Of a DNA stretch of 11,774 nucleotides, positions 4,982-11,774 are shown one piece after another (position 1 is the first letter of the stretch; every line of letters starts with the position of its first letter). Under the pieces are notes generated by a model. It saw nothing but the letters and a program-made list of their open reading frames with translations. It was not told the DNA's origin and ran no database searches. This DNA comes from Thermoplasmata archaeon (GTDB lineage Archaea > Thermoplasmatota > Thermoplasmata > UBA184), in NCBI GenBank assembly GCA_021827545.1, contig JAKAVH010000215.1, positions 1 to 11,774 of the forward strand, read 5' to 3'. The position numbers were made by a program, and so were the translations under genes.

Positions 4982-6005
4982 ATCGCGCCCGGCCCCGCTC
5001 ACGGACGATGCGCACGAGCGTTTCGACCGCGTCCGGTGATGTCGCGGGGAGGACCCCGTGGCCGAGATTGAACACGTGCCCCCGGTGGTCGGGCAGCTCG
5101 TCGAGCACCGCTCGCGCGGCCCGCCGGATCTCCGGCGCGGGACCGAGGAGCACGGCTGGGTCGAGGTTCCCCTGCAGGGCGTACGGCCGAGCGAGTCGGG
5201 TGCGGACCTCGCGTAACGGCGTTCGCCAGTCCACACCGAAGGCGTCGACCCCGAGGCCGTCGAGCGCCCCGAGAAGGTGGTCCGACCCGGTCGAGAAGTA
5301 GATCGTCGACGCCGGCGTGCCCCGGAGCTCCTCGAAGAGGCGGACGAGTCGCGGAAGCACGAGCCGACGGAACTCGGGGACCGGCAGGAGGCCGACCCAG
5401 GTGTCAAAGAGCTGGAGCGCGTCGGCTCCCGCCGCCGCCTGGAGGCGGAGGTAACGGACGGTCATCTCGGTCAGGAGGTCGAGCAGCCGGCCGAACCCCT
5501 CGGGGTCGGCGTAGAGCATCTCCCGGGCCACGGGAAAGTCCCGGGACCCCCGCCCTTCGACGAGGTAGGCGGCGAGGGTGAACGGCCCCCCCGCGAACCC
5601 GACCACGGGCCGATCCGGCTCGACCTCCCGGAACCGGCGGATCGTCTCGGCGACCGGCTCGACCGCGCGCCCGTCGAACGGTCGGAATCGCTCGAGCCCC
5701 GCGGCGCCGCGCACCGGTTCGGGAACGTGCGGGCCGCGCACCGGGTCGATCCCGAACTCGATCCCCACCGCACGGAGAGGAAGCATGATGTCGGCGAAGA
5801 CGACGGCCGCGTCCAGGTCGAACCGGCGGACCGGCTCGAGCATCGCCGCCACGGCGAGCTCGGGAGTTCCCGCGATCTCCAGCAGAGAGTGCGCCTTCCG
5901 CAGCTCCCGGTATCCCGGCAGGTAGCGCCCGGCCTGGCGCATCAGCCAGATCGGCACCGTGTCGGTCGGTTCCCCCCGCAGGGCCCGGAGGAATCGGTCG
6001 CTCAT
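4980..6005 (-). CDS. hemE: Uroporphyrinogen III decarboxylase
   Basis: HemE removes four carboxyl groups from uroporphyrinogen III to give coproporphyrinogen III in the cytosol. The protein has 341 residues, normal for the family. The N-terminal signature PIWLMRQAGRYLPGYR is at 18-33 (substrate-binding Arg23 and Arg27). The catalytic aspartate is in FADIMLPL (Asp72), with GGPFTLAAYLVEG at 139-151, LQLFDTWVG at 197-205, LQGNLDP at 277-283, and NLGHGVLP at 313-320. The ATG at 6005 overlaps the hemL stop as ATGA. It is the last gene of the minus-strand heme operon. Presence of HemE excludes a purely siroheme-dependent (Ahb) route, because it makes coproporphyrinogen directly. A much longer upstream reading frame exists but lies inside hemL and is not real. 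Confidence 0.96.
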   Translation of the reverse strand: MSDRFLRALRGEPTDTVPIWLMRQAGRYLPGYRELRKAHSLLEIAGTPELAVAAMLEPVRRFDLDAAVVFADIMLPLRAVGIEFGIDPVRGPHVPEPVRGAAGLERFRPFDGRAVEPVAETIRRFREVEPDRPVVGFAGGPFTLAAYLVEGRGSRDFPVAREMLYADPEGFGRLLDLLTEMTVRYLRLQAAAGADALQLFDTWVGLLPVPEFRRLVLPRLVRLFEELRGTPASTIYFSTGSDHLLGALDGLGVDAFGVDWRTPLREVRTRLARPYALQGNLDPAVLLGPAPEIRRAARAVLDELPDHRGHVFNLGHGVLPATSPDAVETLVRIVRERGRAR

Positions 6006-7324
6006 CGGACGCGTCCCGGTCGTTTCCGACTCGCGCGGAAGGCCGAGCGGAACCCGGGCAACGCGCCGTCGACCTCCCGCTCGGAATGGGCCATCGAGAC
6101 GAACGTCGTCTCGAGGGGCGAGGGCGGGAGGGCGATCCCCGCCTCGAGCGCGGCGTGAAAGAACCGCGCGTAGCGGTCCCGGTCGACGTTGCGGGCGCTC
6201 GCCTCGTCGCGGAGCGGCTCGGCCGAGAACGCGAGACCGAGCATCGACCCGACGCGTTGTACGCGGAACGGTGCCGCTCCCTCCTCCTCGGCCAGCATCA
6301 TCAGCCGTCGCTCGAGGAAGGCGCTCGTGCGTTCGAGCCGCCGGTACCGTTCCGTCGAGAGCTCCTCGAGGACCGCGCGGCCGGCCGCCATCGCGATCGG
6401 GTTCCCCGCCAGCGTGCCGGCCTGGTAGACCTCTCCGAGCGGAGCGACGTGGGCCATCAGGGCGGCCGACCCTCCGTAGGCCCCGATCGGCAGCCCGCCG
6501 CCGATCACCTTCCCCAGCGTCACGAGGTCGGCGCGGCCCTGCCAGCGGCCGATCGCGATCCCTCGGCGCAGACGGAAGCCCGTGATCACTTCGTCCGCGA
6601 TCACGAGCGCTCCGTGACGGTGCGCAAGGCGGGAGAGCCCGGAGAGGAAGCCGGGCTCGGGCGGGACCACGTTCATGTTGCCCGCCACCGGCTCGACCAG
6701 GACCGCGGCGATCCGATCCGGCCAGCGTTCGAAACACCGCCGAACGGCGTCCAGGTCGTTGTACGGGGCGACGAGGGTCTCCCGGACGATCGAGGCCGGC
6801 ACGCCCGCCGAGCCGGGTAAGGCCTGCGTCGCGACGCCCGAGCCGGCCCGAGCGAGGAGCCCGTCCGAGTGGCCGTGGTAGCCGCCCGCGAACATCACCA
6901 CCTTGGACCGGCCGGTCGCGCCCCGGGCGAGCCGCACCGCCGACATCGTCGCTTCGGTCCCCGAGTTCACGAAGCGCAGCCGTTCCATCTCGGGCACGGC
7001 GGCGCGGATCTTCTCGGCAAGCTCGTGCTCGAGCGGGGAGGGAGCACCGAACGAGAGCCCACGGCGGGCCGTCCGGGCGACGGCGCGCACGACGGACGCC
7101 GGCGCGTTGCCGAGGAGGTTGGCCCCCCAGGACCCCACGAGGTCGAGGTACCGACGACCGTCCACGTCGAAGAGGAACGCCCCGCGCCCCCGTGCGAAGA
7201 AGACGGGGCTGCCTCCGACCGCACGGAACGAACGGACCGGCGAGTCGACCCCACCGGCGAGGACCCGTTCGGCCCGGCGGAACAGCGCCCTCGACCGCGA
7301 TCCGGGCGAGCGCGGCACCGTCAC
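6002..7324 (-). CDS. hemL: Glutamate-1-semialdehyde 2,1-aminomutase
   Basis: HemL converts glutamate-1-semialdehyde, made by HemA, to 5-aminolevulinate using PLP. With the GTG at 7324 it has 440 residues. Class III aminotransferase motifs are NSGTEATMSAVRLAR (120-134), GGYHGHSD (147-154), VEPVAGNMNVVPP (210-222), and DEVITGFR (244-251, cofactor-binding Asp244). The PLP-binding Lys272 is in TLGKVIGGGLPIGAYGG (269-285), and YQAGTLAGNP is at 300-309. The near-start segment GGVDSPVRSF is typical of HemL. The GTG overlaps the hemQ stop (GTGA). A second GTG two codons later is an equal alternative. The GAGGG upstream fits as ribosome binding site. HemA and HemL in one transcript indicate the C5 pathway. 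Confidence 0.96.
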   Translation of the reverse strand: MTVPRSPGSRSRALFRRAERVLAGGVDSPVRSFRAVGGSPVFFARGRGAFLFDVDGRRYLDLVGSWGANLLGNAPASVVRAVARTARRGLSFGAPSPLEHELAEKIRAAVPEMERLRFVNSGTEATMSAVRLARGATGRSKVVMFAGGYHGHSDGLLARAGSGVATQALPGSAGVPASIVRETLVAPYNDLDAVRRCFERWPDRIAAVLVEPVAGNMNVVPPEPGFLSGLSRLAHRHGALVIADEVITGFRLRRGIAIGRWQGRADLVTLGKVIGGGLPIGAYGGSAALMAHVAPLGEVYQAGTLAGNPIAMAAGRAVLEELSTERYRRLERTSAFLERRLMMLAEEEGAAPFRVQRVGSMLGLAFSAEPLRDEASARNVDRDRYARFFHAALEAGIALPPSPLETTFVSMAHSEREVDGALPGFRSAFRASRKRPGRVR

Positions 7325-8052
7325 TCGAGGCCCTCGGCGAGCTCGAACATCCGCCGCGGCGTGACGCGCGTCGCCGTGAAGATCGGGGTCTCGATCGCGG
7401 TGTAGCGGCTCGCCTCGGAGGGACGGAGCGCTTCGACCAGGTCGAGGAAGTCCGCCAGGGAGTCCGCCTCGAACGCCAGGATGAACTCGGCGTCGTCGAG
7501 GCCGAAGGAGTAGCCCGTGTGGATCTGCACCCGAGGATACCGGTGGCCGATGCGGAAGTGCTCGCCCATGATCCGCCGTCGTTGCTCGAACGGAAGGGCG
7601 TACCAGTCCCGGCGCTTCACGAACGGATAGATGACGAGATACGGGAGATCGTGCGGTCGGCGGGTCGACGCCGTCCCCTCCTGACCCGCATGGGCATGGT
7701 CGCCGAGGTACTCCGACCGTCGCCCCATGCCGAGGTAGGAGTACTCGGTGTCGAGGTACCCCCCGACCGGCGTCCCGAAGAGCCGGGCGTGCAGCTCCTG
7801 GACCGCTTCGATCCGTTCGCCGATCATCCAGACCAGCATCTCGGCGCGGGCCTTCGTGCCGACGAGCGAGTAGGTGCGGAGAAGCAGCCCCGGCGGCGGG
7901 GACTCGAGGAGGCCGACGAACCGGTCGGCCCCGGCCGCGCGCTCGGCGCGGGGGAGGCGGCGCCACTCGGGACGAAGGTGCAGCAGGGTGTACTTGACGA
8001 AGTCCCGGGCCTCCTCCTCCGCGTCCGGCGCTCCGCTCGGCTCGCCCGTCAC
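7321..8052 (-). CDS. hemQ: HemQ/ChdC-type coproheme decarboxylase (chlorite dismutase family)
   Basis: This is a 243-residue member of the chlorite dismutase-like family. HemQ decarboxylates iron-coproporphyrin III to heme b using peroxide. Tyr142 and Lys146 in YPFVKRRDWYAL (142-153) match the Tyr-x3-Lys pair of characterised HemQ. His165 in GEHFRIG is the likely proximal heme ligand. HTGYSFGLDDAEFILAFEAD (178-197) and SEASRYTAIETPIFT (212-226) are family signatures. The stretch just before GLDD lacks the arginine that chlorite-degrading enzymes need, so HemQ is favoured over chlorite dismutase. Homologues of this type occur in Thermoplasma. The GTG overlaps the hemB stop (GTGA) and has GGGAGGAG upstream. 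The position inside a heme operon strongly supports the function. The first 12 residues are poorly conserved, so the start is inferred. Confidence 0.9.
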   Translation of the reverse strand: MTGEPSGAPDAEEEARDFVKYTLLHLRPEWRRLPRAERAAGADRFVGLLESPPPGLLLRTYSLVGTKARAEMLVWMIGERIEAVQELHARLFGTPVGGYLDTEYSYLGMGRRSEYLGDHAHAGQEGTASTRRPHDLPYLVIYPFVKRRDWYALPFEQRRRIMGEHFRIGHRYPRVQIHTGYSFGLDDAEFILAFEADSLADFLDLVEALRPSEASRYTAIETPIFTATRVTPRRMFELAEGLE

Positions 8053-9044
8053 TGCGTCTCCTCCCGCTCGCCGGCCGCCCACTCCCGGGCGAAGTACGTC
8101 ACGATCAGGTCCGCCCCGGCGCGGTGGATCGCGGCGAGCGACTCGGCCACGGCCGTGGGCTCATCGATCCATCCGCGGGCCGCCGCGGCCTTGATCATCG
8201 CGTACTCTCCGCTCACCTGGTACGCCGCGAGCGGAGCGTCGAACCGGGCCCGGGCCCGGGCGAGGACGTCCAGGTACGGGAGCGCCGGTTTGACCATCGC
8301 GATGTCCGCACCCTCCCCGAGGTCTTCGGCGATCTCCCGCAGCGCCTCCCGCCCGTTGCGGCGGTCGAGCTGGTACCCGCGACGGTCGCCCTCCGACGGC
8401 GCCGATTCCGCGGCCTCGCGGAACGGACCGTAGAACGCCGACGCGAACTTCGCCGCGTACGCGAGGATCGCGGTCCGTTCGAACCCTTCCCGGTCGAGGG
8501 TCGATCGCAGCGCGGCGACCTGGTGGTCCATCATCGCGCTCGGGGCGACCACGTCGGCCCCCGCCCGCGCATGGACCGCGGCCATGCGCGCAAGCCGGGG
8601 CAGGGTCGCGTCGTTGTCGACCTGGCCCTCCCGAAGGATCCCGCAGTGGCCGTGCGAAGTGTAAGCGCACAGACAGACATCGGTCGCGACGACCGCCTCG
8701 GGCCGGGCGTCCTTGATCGCGCGGATCGCCCGGGGCACCGCCCCATCGGGCGCCAGGGCGTCGCGTCCCGCCGGGTCCTTGCGTCGGGGGAGACCGAAGA
8801 GGAGCACCGCGCCGATCCCGTCGTCCACGGCGCGCGAGGCAAGAACGGCGGCGTCGTCGACCGAAAGGCGGTCGACCCCCGGCATCGACTCGACCGCGAT
8901 CGGCGGCCCCCGCCCGGGACGCACGAAGATCGGCAGCACCAGCTGTCGGGCCGAGAGCCGTGTCTCGGCGACCCACTCGCGCAGACGCGGAGTGCGCCGC
9001 AGGCGACGCAGACGGACCGACGAGGGGCCGGGTTCAGCGGTCAC
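8049..9044 (-). CDS. hemB: Delta-aminolevulinic acid dehydratase (porphobilinogen synthase)
   Basis: HemB condenses two 5-aminolevulinates into porphobilinogen. The protein has 331 residues with the GTG at 9044. The zinc-site cysteines are in DVCLCAYTSHGHCG (122-135: Cys124, Cys126, Cys134), so this is a zinc-dependent type. The two Schiff-base lysines are Lys199 in AKFASAFYGPFREA (198-211) and Lys252 in MVKPALPYLDVL (250-261). YQVSGEYAMIKAAAARGWID (275-294) is the C-terminal signature. The start overlaps the end of hemD by 11 nt. AAGGGGG (9052-9058) lies 7 nt upstream and supports that GTG. A longer reading from 9212 would lie inside hemD and is rejected. It acts in the cytosol, usually as an octamer. 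Confidence 0.97.
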   Translation of the reverse strand: MTAEPGPSSVRLRRLRRTPRLREWVAETRLSARQLVLPIFVRPGRGPPIAVESMPGVDRLSVDDAAVLASRAVDDGIGAVLLFGLPRRKDPAGRDALAPDGAVPRAIRAIKDARPEAVVATDVCLCAYTSHGHCGILREGQVDNDATLPRLARMAAVHARAGADVVAPSAMMDHQVAALRSTLDREGFERTAILAYAAKFASAFYGPFREAAESAPSEGDRRGYQLDRRNGREALREIAEDLGEGADIAMVKPALPYLDVLARARARFDAPLAAYQVSGEYAMIKAAAARGWIDEPTAVAESLAAIHRAGADLIVTYFAREWAAGEREETQ

Positions 9045-9798
9045 GCTCGAACCCCCTTCGGAGCGCGCGGACGACCGCCTCGTCCCGCACGTTCGCGAGC
9101 GTCCGGACCCCCGCGAAACCGTGACCCCGGGCGGCCCGCGCGCTGCGTTCGCCCAGCACGACCAGGTTCCGGCGGTCTCGGAGCTGGCGGAACGTCCTCG
9201 GCGCGATCGCACGGCGCAACGAGGAGAGCGCCGACGGGCTGGTCGCCACCAGACGATCGGCCCCGAGGAGGTGAAGCTGGGCCTCCCGGTTCAAACGGGA
9301 GACCGGCAGGACCCGGTACGCCACGAGATCGAGGACCGTGTGACCCTGCCCTCGGAGCCGCGCGGCAAGCTCGGGACCGGCCCGGTTCGACCTCGGGTAG
9401 ACGATCCGCCGAGGTCCGCCGGATCGGAGGGGACGGATCACCGCGCGCCCCACCCCCTCGGCGGTGCGCCAGCGTACCGAGAGACCGGCAACCCGGGCCG
9501 CGCGCGCGGTCGCCGGCCCCCCGGCAAGGACCGAGGGAGTCCGGTGGGGGGACCGGACCGGAGGAAGGGCGCGCGCGCGCGCCATCGCCCGTACCGCGGC
9601 CGGGCTCGTGAGCAGCAGAAGATCGTACGGACCGAAGCGGTCGAGCTGCCTTTGCAGCCGGTGGGACGGGATCGGGACATATCGCAGGACCGGGACCCGG
9701 TCGACCCGGACCCCATGGTCGCGCAGACCCCGTTCGGCGCCCAAGAGGGTTTCGGGCCCTCCGACGAGCACGACGCGGGGCTGGGCGCGACGCGTCAC
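9034..9798 (-). CDS. hemD: Uroporphyrinogen III synthase
   Basis: HemD closes hydroxymethylbilane with D-ring inversion to uroporphyrinogen III. The protein has 254 residues and the two-domain pattern of a poorly conserved family. Recognisable pieces are DLLLLTSPAAVRAM (59-72), AGGPATARAA (92-101), RRIVYPRSNRAGPELAARLR (130-149), AYRVLPV (160-166), RLVATSPSALSSL (181-193), and LVVLGERSARAARGHGF (215-231). Sequence similarity in HemD is always weak, so position between hemC and hemB carries much weight. The GTG at 9798 overlaps the hemC stop (GTGA) and has AAGGGAG just upstream. The longer frame that runs back into hemC is a shadow. Confidence 0.9.
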   Translation of the reverse strand: MTRRAQPRVVLVGGPETLLGAERGLRDHGVRVDRVPVLRYVPIPSHRLQRQLDRFGPYDLLLLTSPAAVRAMARARALPPVRSPHRTPSVLAGGPATARAARVAGLSVRWRTAEGVGRAVIRPLRSGGPRRIVYPRSNRAGPELAARLRGQGHTVLDLVAYRVLPVSRLNREAQLHLLGADRLVATSPSALSSLRRAIAPRTFRQLRDRRNLVVLGERSARAARGHGFAGVRTLANVRDEAVVRALRRGFERDR

Positions 9799-10718
9799 GG
9801 TCTCCCTTCTCTCCCCGGGCGAGGAGGAAGGAGCGCACCGGCGCCTCCCCGCAGCAGCCGTCGTGCGACCGCCCGGCCGAGGGCTCGGGGGGTCGAGCAC
9901 GAGGCGGCGAGGGTCGCCTCGACCGCACGACGGCCGTCCCGCGAGAGCACCACCGCTCGGAGGGTGAGACGGTCTCCGCGGCAGCGGGCCCATGCCCCGA
10001 GCGGCGCGTCGCAATTGCCGCCCAGCGCCTCCACGAGCGCACGCTCGGCGCGGACGGCCAGGTGGCTCGGGGAGTGATCGATCTGGGCGAGCAGGCGACC
10101 GACGGTCCGGTCGTGCTTCCGGGCCAGATCGGCAAGGGCCCCCTGCCCGGGCGCCGGAACGAACCGTCGAGGGTCGAGGATCTCGCTGACCGCGTCCAGT
10201 CTCCCGAGCCGGGAGAGGCCGGACCGCGCGAGGATCGCTCCGTCGACTCGGCCCGTCCGTACGAGCTCGAGGCGGGTGTCGACGTTCCCCCGTACGTTCA
10301 CCACGGCGAGGTCCGGCCGGGCTCGCAGGAGCTCGGCCCGCCGCCGGCTGCTGCTCGAGCCGATCACGGCCCCGGAGGGCAGGGTGTCGAGCCCGGCCGC
10401 CGATCGGAGCACGAGGCAATCCCTCGGGTCGGCCCGGGGGAGTACGGCGGCGAGCCGTAGGCCCCGGGGTGGGCGCGCCGGAAGGTCCTTCGCGCTATGG
10501 ACCGCGATATCGATCCGTCCCTTTTCGAGCGCCCGGTCGATCGCCGCGGTGAAGTCGATATCGGTCGTGCGTCGCGGATCTCGGTCGCCCTGGGTGCGGA
10601 TCTCCACCGTCTCGACGGCGCGTTCCCCGAGCGGTCGGCGGAGGGCGCGGATGACGAGCGCCGTCTGGCGCAGCGCGAGCGGACTGCCACGCGTCCCGAC
10701 GCGGAGAGGGCCGGTCAC
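9795..10718 (-). CDS. hemC: Porphobilinogen deaminase (hydroxymethylbilane synthase)
   Basis: HemC polymerises four porphobilinogens into hydroxymethylbilane. The protein has 307 residues. RVGTRGSPLALRQ (6-18) is the N-terminal signature. The catalytic aspartate is in AVHSAKDLPA (Asp78). GSSSSRRRAELLR (120-132) and RGNVDTRL (143-150) bind the growing chain. Cys236 in LGGNCDAPLGAWA (232-244) should carry the dipyrromethane cofactor; the usual glycine before it is Asn, which is tolerated in the family. The GTG overlaps the hemA stop as GTGA, and no ribosome binding site is evident, so translation probably depends on coupling to hemA. Confidence 0.96.
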   Translation of the reverse strand: MTGPLRVGTRGSPLALRQTALVIRALRRPLGERAVETVEIRTQGDRDPRRTTDIDFTAAIDRALEKGRIDIAVHSAKDLPARPPRGLRLAAVLPRADPRDCLVLRSAAGLDTLPSGAVIGSSSSRRRAELLRARPDLAVVNVRGNVDTRLELVRTGRVDGAILARSGLSRLGRLDAVSEILDPRRFVPAPGQGALADLARKHDRTVGRLLAQIDHSPSHLAVRAERALVEALGGNCDAPLGAWARCRGDRLTLRAVVLSRDGRRAVEATLAASCSTPRALGRAVARRLLRGGAGALLPPRPGREGRP

Positions 10719-11774
10719 GACCGGGGTCGCGGGAGGCGCAGGAGCTCCGCCGCCCAGCGGCGGCGTTCGTCGCCTTCGGGGCCGGGGGGAAGCGCCCGGA
10801 GCTCTTCCGTGGGGGCCTCGAGGAGGCGGGTGGTGAGCTTTCGGGTGAGGCGGTCGACGGCCGCACGCTGGCTCTCGGAGAGGGTCCCCAGCGTCGGGTC
10901 CGGCTCCGCGAGGAGCTGCCGCCGGAGCTGCTCGGAGGCGCGTCGGAAGGTGTCGATCCAGGCCTCATGGCCGGCGCGCACCAGGTCGAGCGCGGCCTCC
11001 CGAGCGAGCGACGCGACTTGGTCGGTGGCGTTCGGGGGAGGCGTTGCGGGGAGGCGGTCTCGAAGGCGCTCGAGGTCGATCCGCCGGACTCCGGGACGAA
11101 GCTCGAGCGACGGATCGACGTTCCTCGGCATGCCGAGGTCGATCGCAACCAGCGGGCGTCGCCGGCCCTCGACCTCCGCGGGGCCGATGATGCGTCCGGC
11201 GGTCTTGACCGCGGTCACGAGCACGTCGGCGAGCGCGATCTCCGCCCCGAGACCGTCCCACGGCACCGCGCGGGCGTCGGTCGCCCGGAGGAACTCCGCC
11301 TCGGGCGGGCGGCTGCGATAGACGAGGGTGACGCGACCGTACGAAGCGAGCTGCTCGGCGACCGCGCGCCCCACGACCCCCGTGCCGACGACCAGCACCC
11401 GCGGGAACGGTACGGGCGCCTCGGCGAGCGCCCGGGCCGCGGCCAGCGCCGCGATCGATCGGCTCGGCGGGACGCTCGGGGCGACGGATCCCGCGGCCGC
11501 GACGGCCCGCTCGAAGAGCGGCCGCAGTACCGCCCGGGGAGCGCGGCTCCACCCGCGGCGCGATGCGGCCCGAACCTGGTCCCGCACCTCCCGCTCGCCG
11601 ACCGCGGTCGATTCGAGGCCCGCGGTGACCTGGAACAGGTGGACCACGGCGTCCAGGCCCCGATGTACCCGCGCCGCAGTCGGCCGGCCTCCGAGCTCGG
11701 CGAGGGCAGCGAGGGCGGTCTCAGGGTCGGCCGTCCAGCAGTACAGCTCGAAGCGATGACAGGTCCGCAGGGGG
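10715..11774 (-). CDS. hemA: Glutamyl-tRNA reductase, N-terminus outside window
   Basis: HemA reduces glutamyl-tRNA to glutamate-1-semialdehyde, the first committed step. The gene runs off the right edge; 352 residues are visible and roughly 45 N-terminal ones should be missing. The catalytic cysteine lies in LRTCHRFELY near the edge (11744-11771), where the family usually has TCNR; Asn is His here. HLFQVTAGLESTAVGE (43 on, visible numbering) is the next signature. An NADPH-binding Rossmann domain begins with VLVVGTGVVG. DLGMPRNVDPS closes that domain, and an Arg/Glu-rich C-terminal dimerisation helix follows. It is the first visible gene of the operon; the promoter must lie beyond the window. 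An internal GTG at 11647 is not the start, because the catalytic residues lie before it. Confidence 0.95.
   Translation of the reverse strand, partial: PLRTCHRFELYCWTADPETALAALAELGGRPTAARVHRGLDAVVHLFQVTAGLESTAVGEREVRDQVRAASRRGWSRAPRAVLRPLFERAVAAAGSVAPSVPPSRSIAALAAARALAEAPVPFPRVLVVGTGVVGRAVAEQLASYGRVTLVYRSRPPEAEFLRATDARAVPWDGLGAEIALADVLVTAVKTAGRIIGPAEVEGRRRPLVAIDLGMPRNVDPSLELRPGVRRIDLERLRDRLPATPPPNATDQVASLAREAALDLVRAGHEAWIDTFRRASEQLRRQLLAEPDPTLGTLSESQRAAVDRLTRKLTTRLLEAPTEELRALPPGPEGDERRRWAAELLRLPRPRS

Noticed and set aside
6006..6737. Upstream extension of hemE
   Set aside because: It lies within hemL in another frame and lacks any motif; HemE starts at the ATG at 6005.
7325..7966. 214-residue upstream extension of hemL
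   Set aside because: It is an out-of-frame shadow of hemQ; the GTG at 7324 gives normal HemL length and a GTGA junction.
7321..8052. Chlorite dismutase as function of the HemQ-like gene
   Set aside because: Heme operon context, the Tyr142/Lys146 pair, and lack of the distal arginine before GLDD point to coproheme decarboxylase.
9799..10419. Upstream extension of hemD into hemC
   Set aside because: It reads hemC in a wrong frame. HemD homology begins at the GTG at 9798.
1..11774. CRISPR array, insertion sequence or prophage
   Set aside because: No regularly spaced repeats, transposase, integrase or phage gene was seen on either strand.

Overview
The window is very GC-rich (about 70% by eye) and densely coded, with small ACP-like gaps absent and many GTG starts. 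It comes from a prokaryote with a porphyrin-type heme pathway. I lean towards a high-GC archaeon of the Thermoplasmata type. The reasons are the hemA-hemC-hemD-hemB-(hemL) order usual in archaea, a HemQ-type protein (known in Thermoplasma), and weak TATA-like patches about 26 nt upstream of some starts. A GC-rich bacterium cannot be excluded from this sequence alone.

Layout. Positions 1-1823 hold three minus-strand genes unrelated to heme: a trans-aconitate methyltransferase-like SAM enzyme (partial, running off the left edge), a TrmO-like tRNA methyltransferase, and an unrecognised three-helix membrane protein. A divergent gap of about 317 nt with a nested palindrome follows. From 2141 to 4898 a plus-strand operon encodes a radical SAM/SPASM protein resembling the NirJ/AhbC/AhbD heme branch, a four-helix CopD/HemJ-like membrane protein, and ferrochelatase. 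Two tiny ORFs bridge the junctions between them. An 81-nt convergent gap with small hairpins separates this from a minus-strand operon (4980 to beyond the right edge) that reads hemA-hemC-hemD-hemB-hemQ-hemL-hemE. Almost every junction in that operon is a 4-nt GTGA or ATGA overlap.

How it works together. HemA and HemL make 5-aminolevulinate from glutamyl-tRNA. HemB, HemC and HemD build uroporphyrinogen III, and HemE decarboxylates it to coproporphyrinogen III. HemH inserts iron and HemQ performs the final decarboxylations. This is the gene set of the coproporphyrin-dependent route, except that no recognisable coproporphyrinogen oxidase (HemY/CgoX, HemF, HemN or HemG) is present. The four-helix membrane protein next to hemH is the best candidate in the window for that missing oxidation. 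The radical SAM protein may be an oxygen-independent partner or alternative to HemQ. These two proteins are the most interesting content here.
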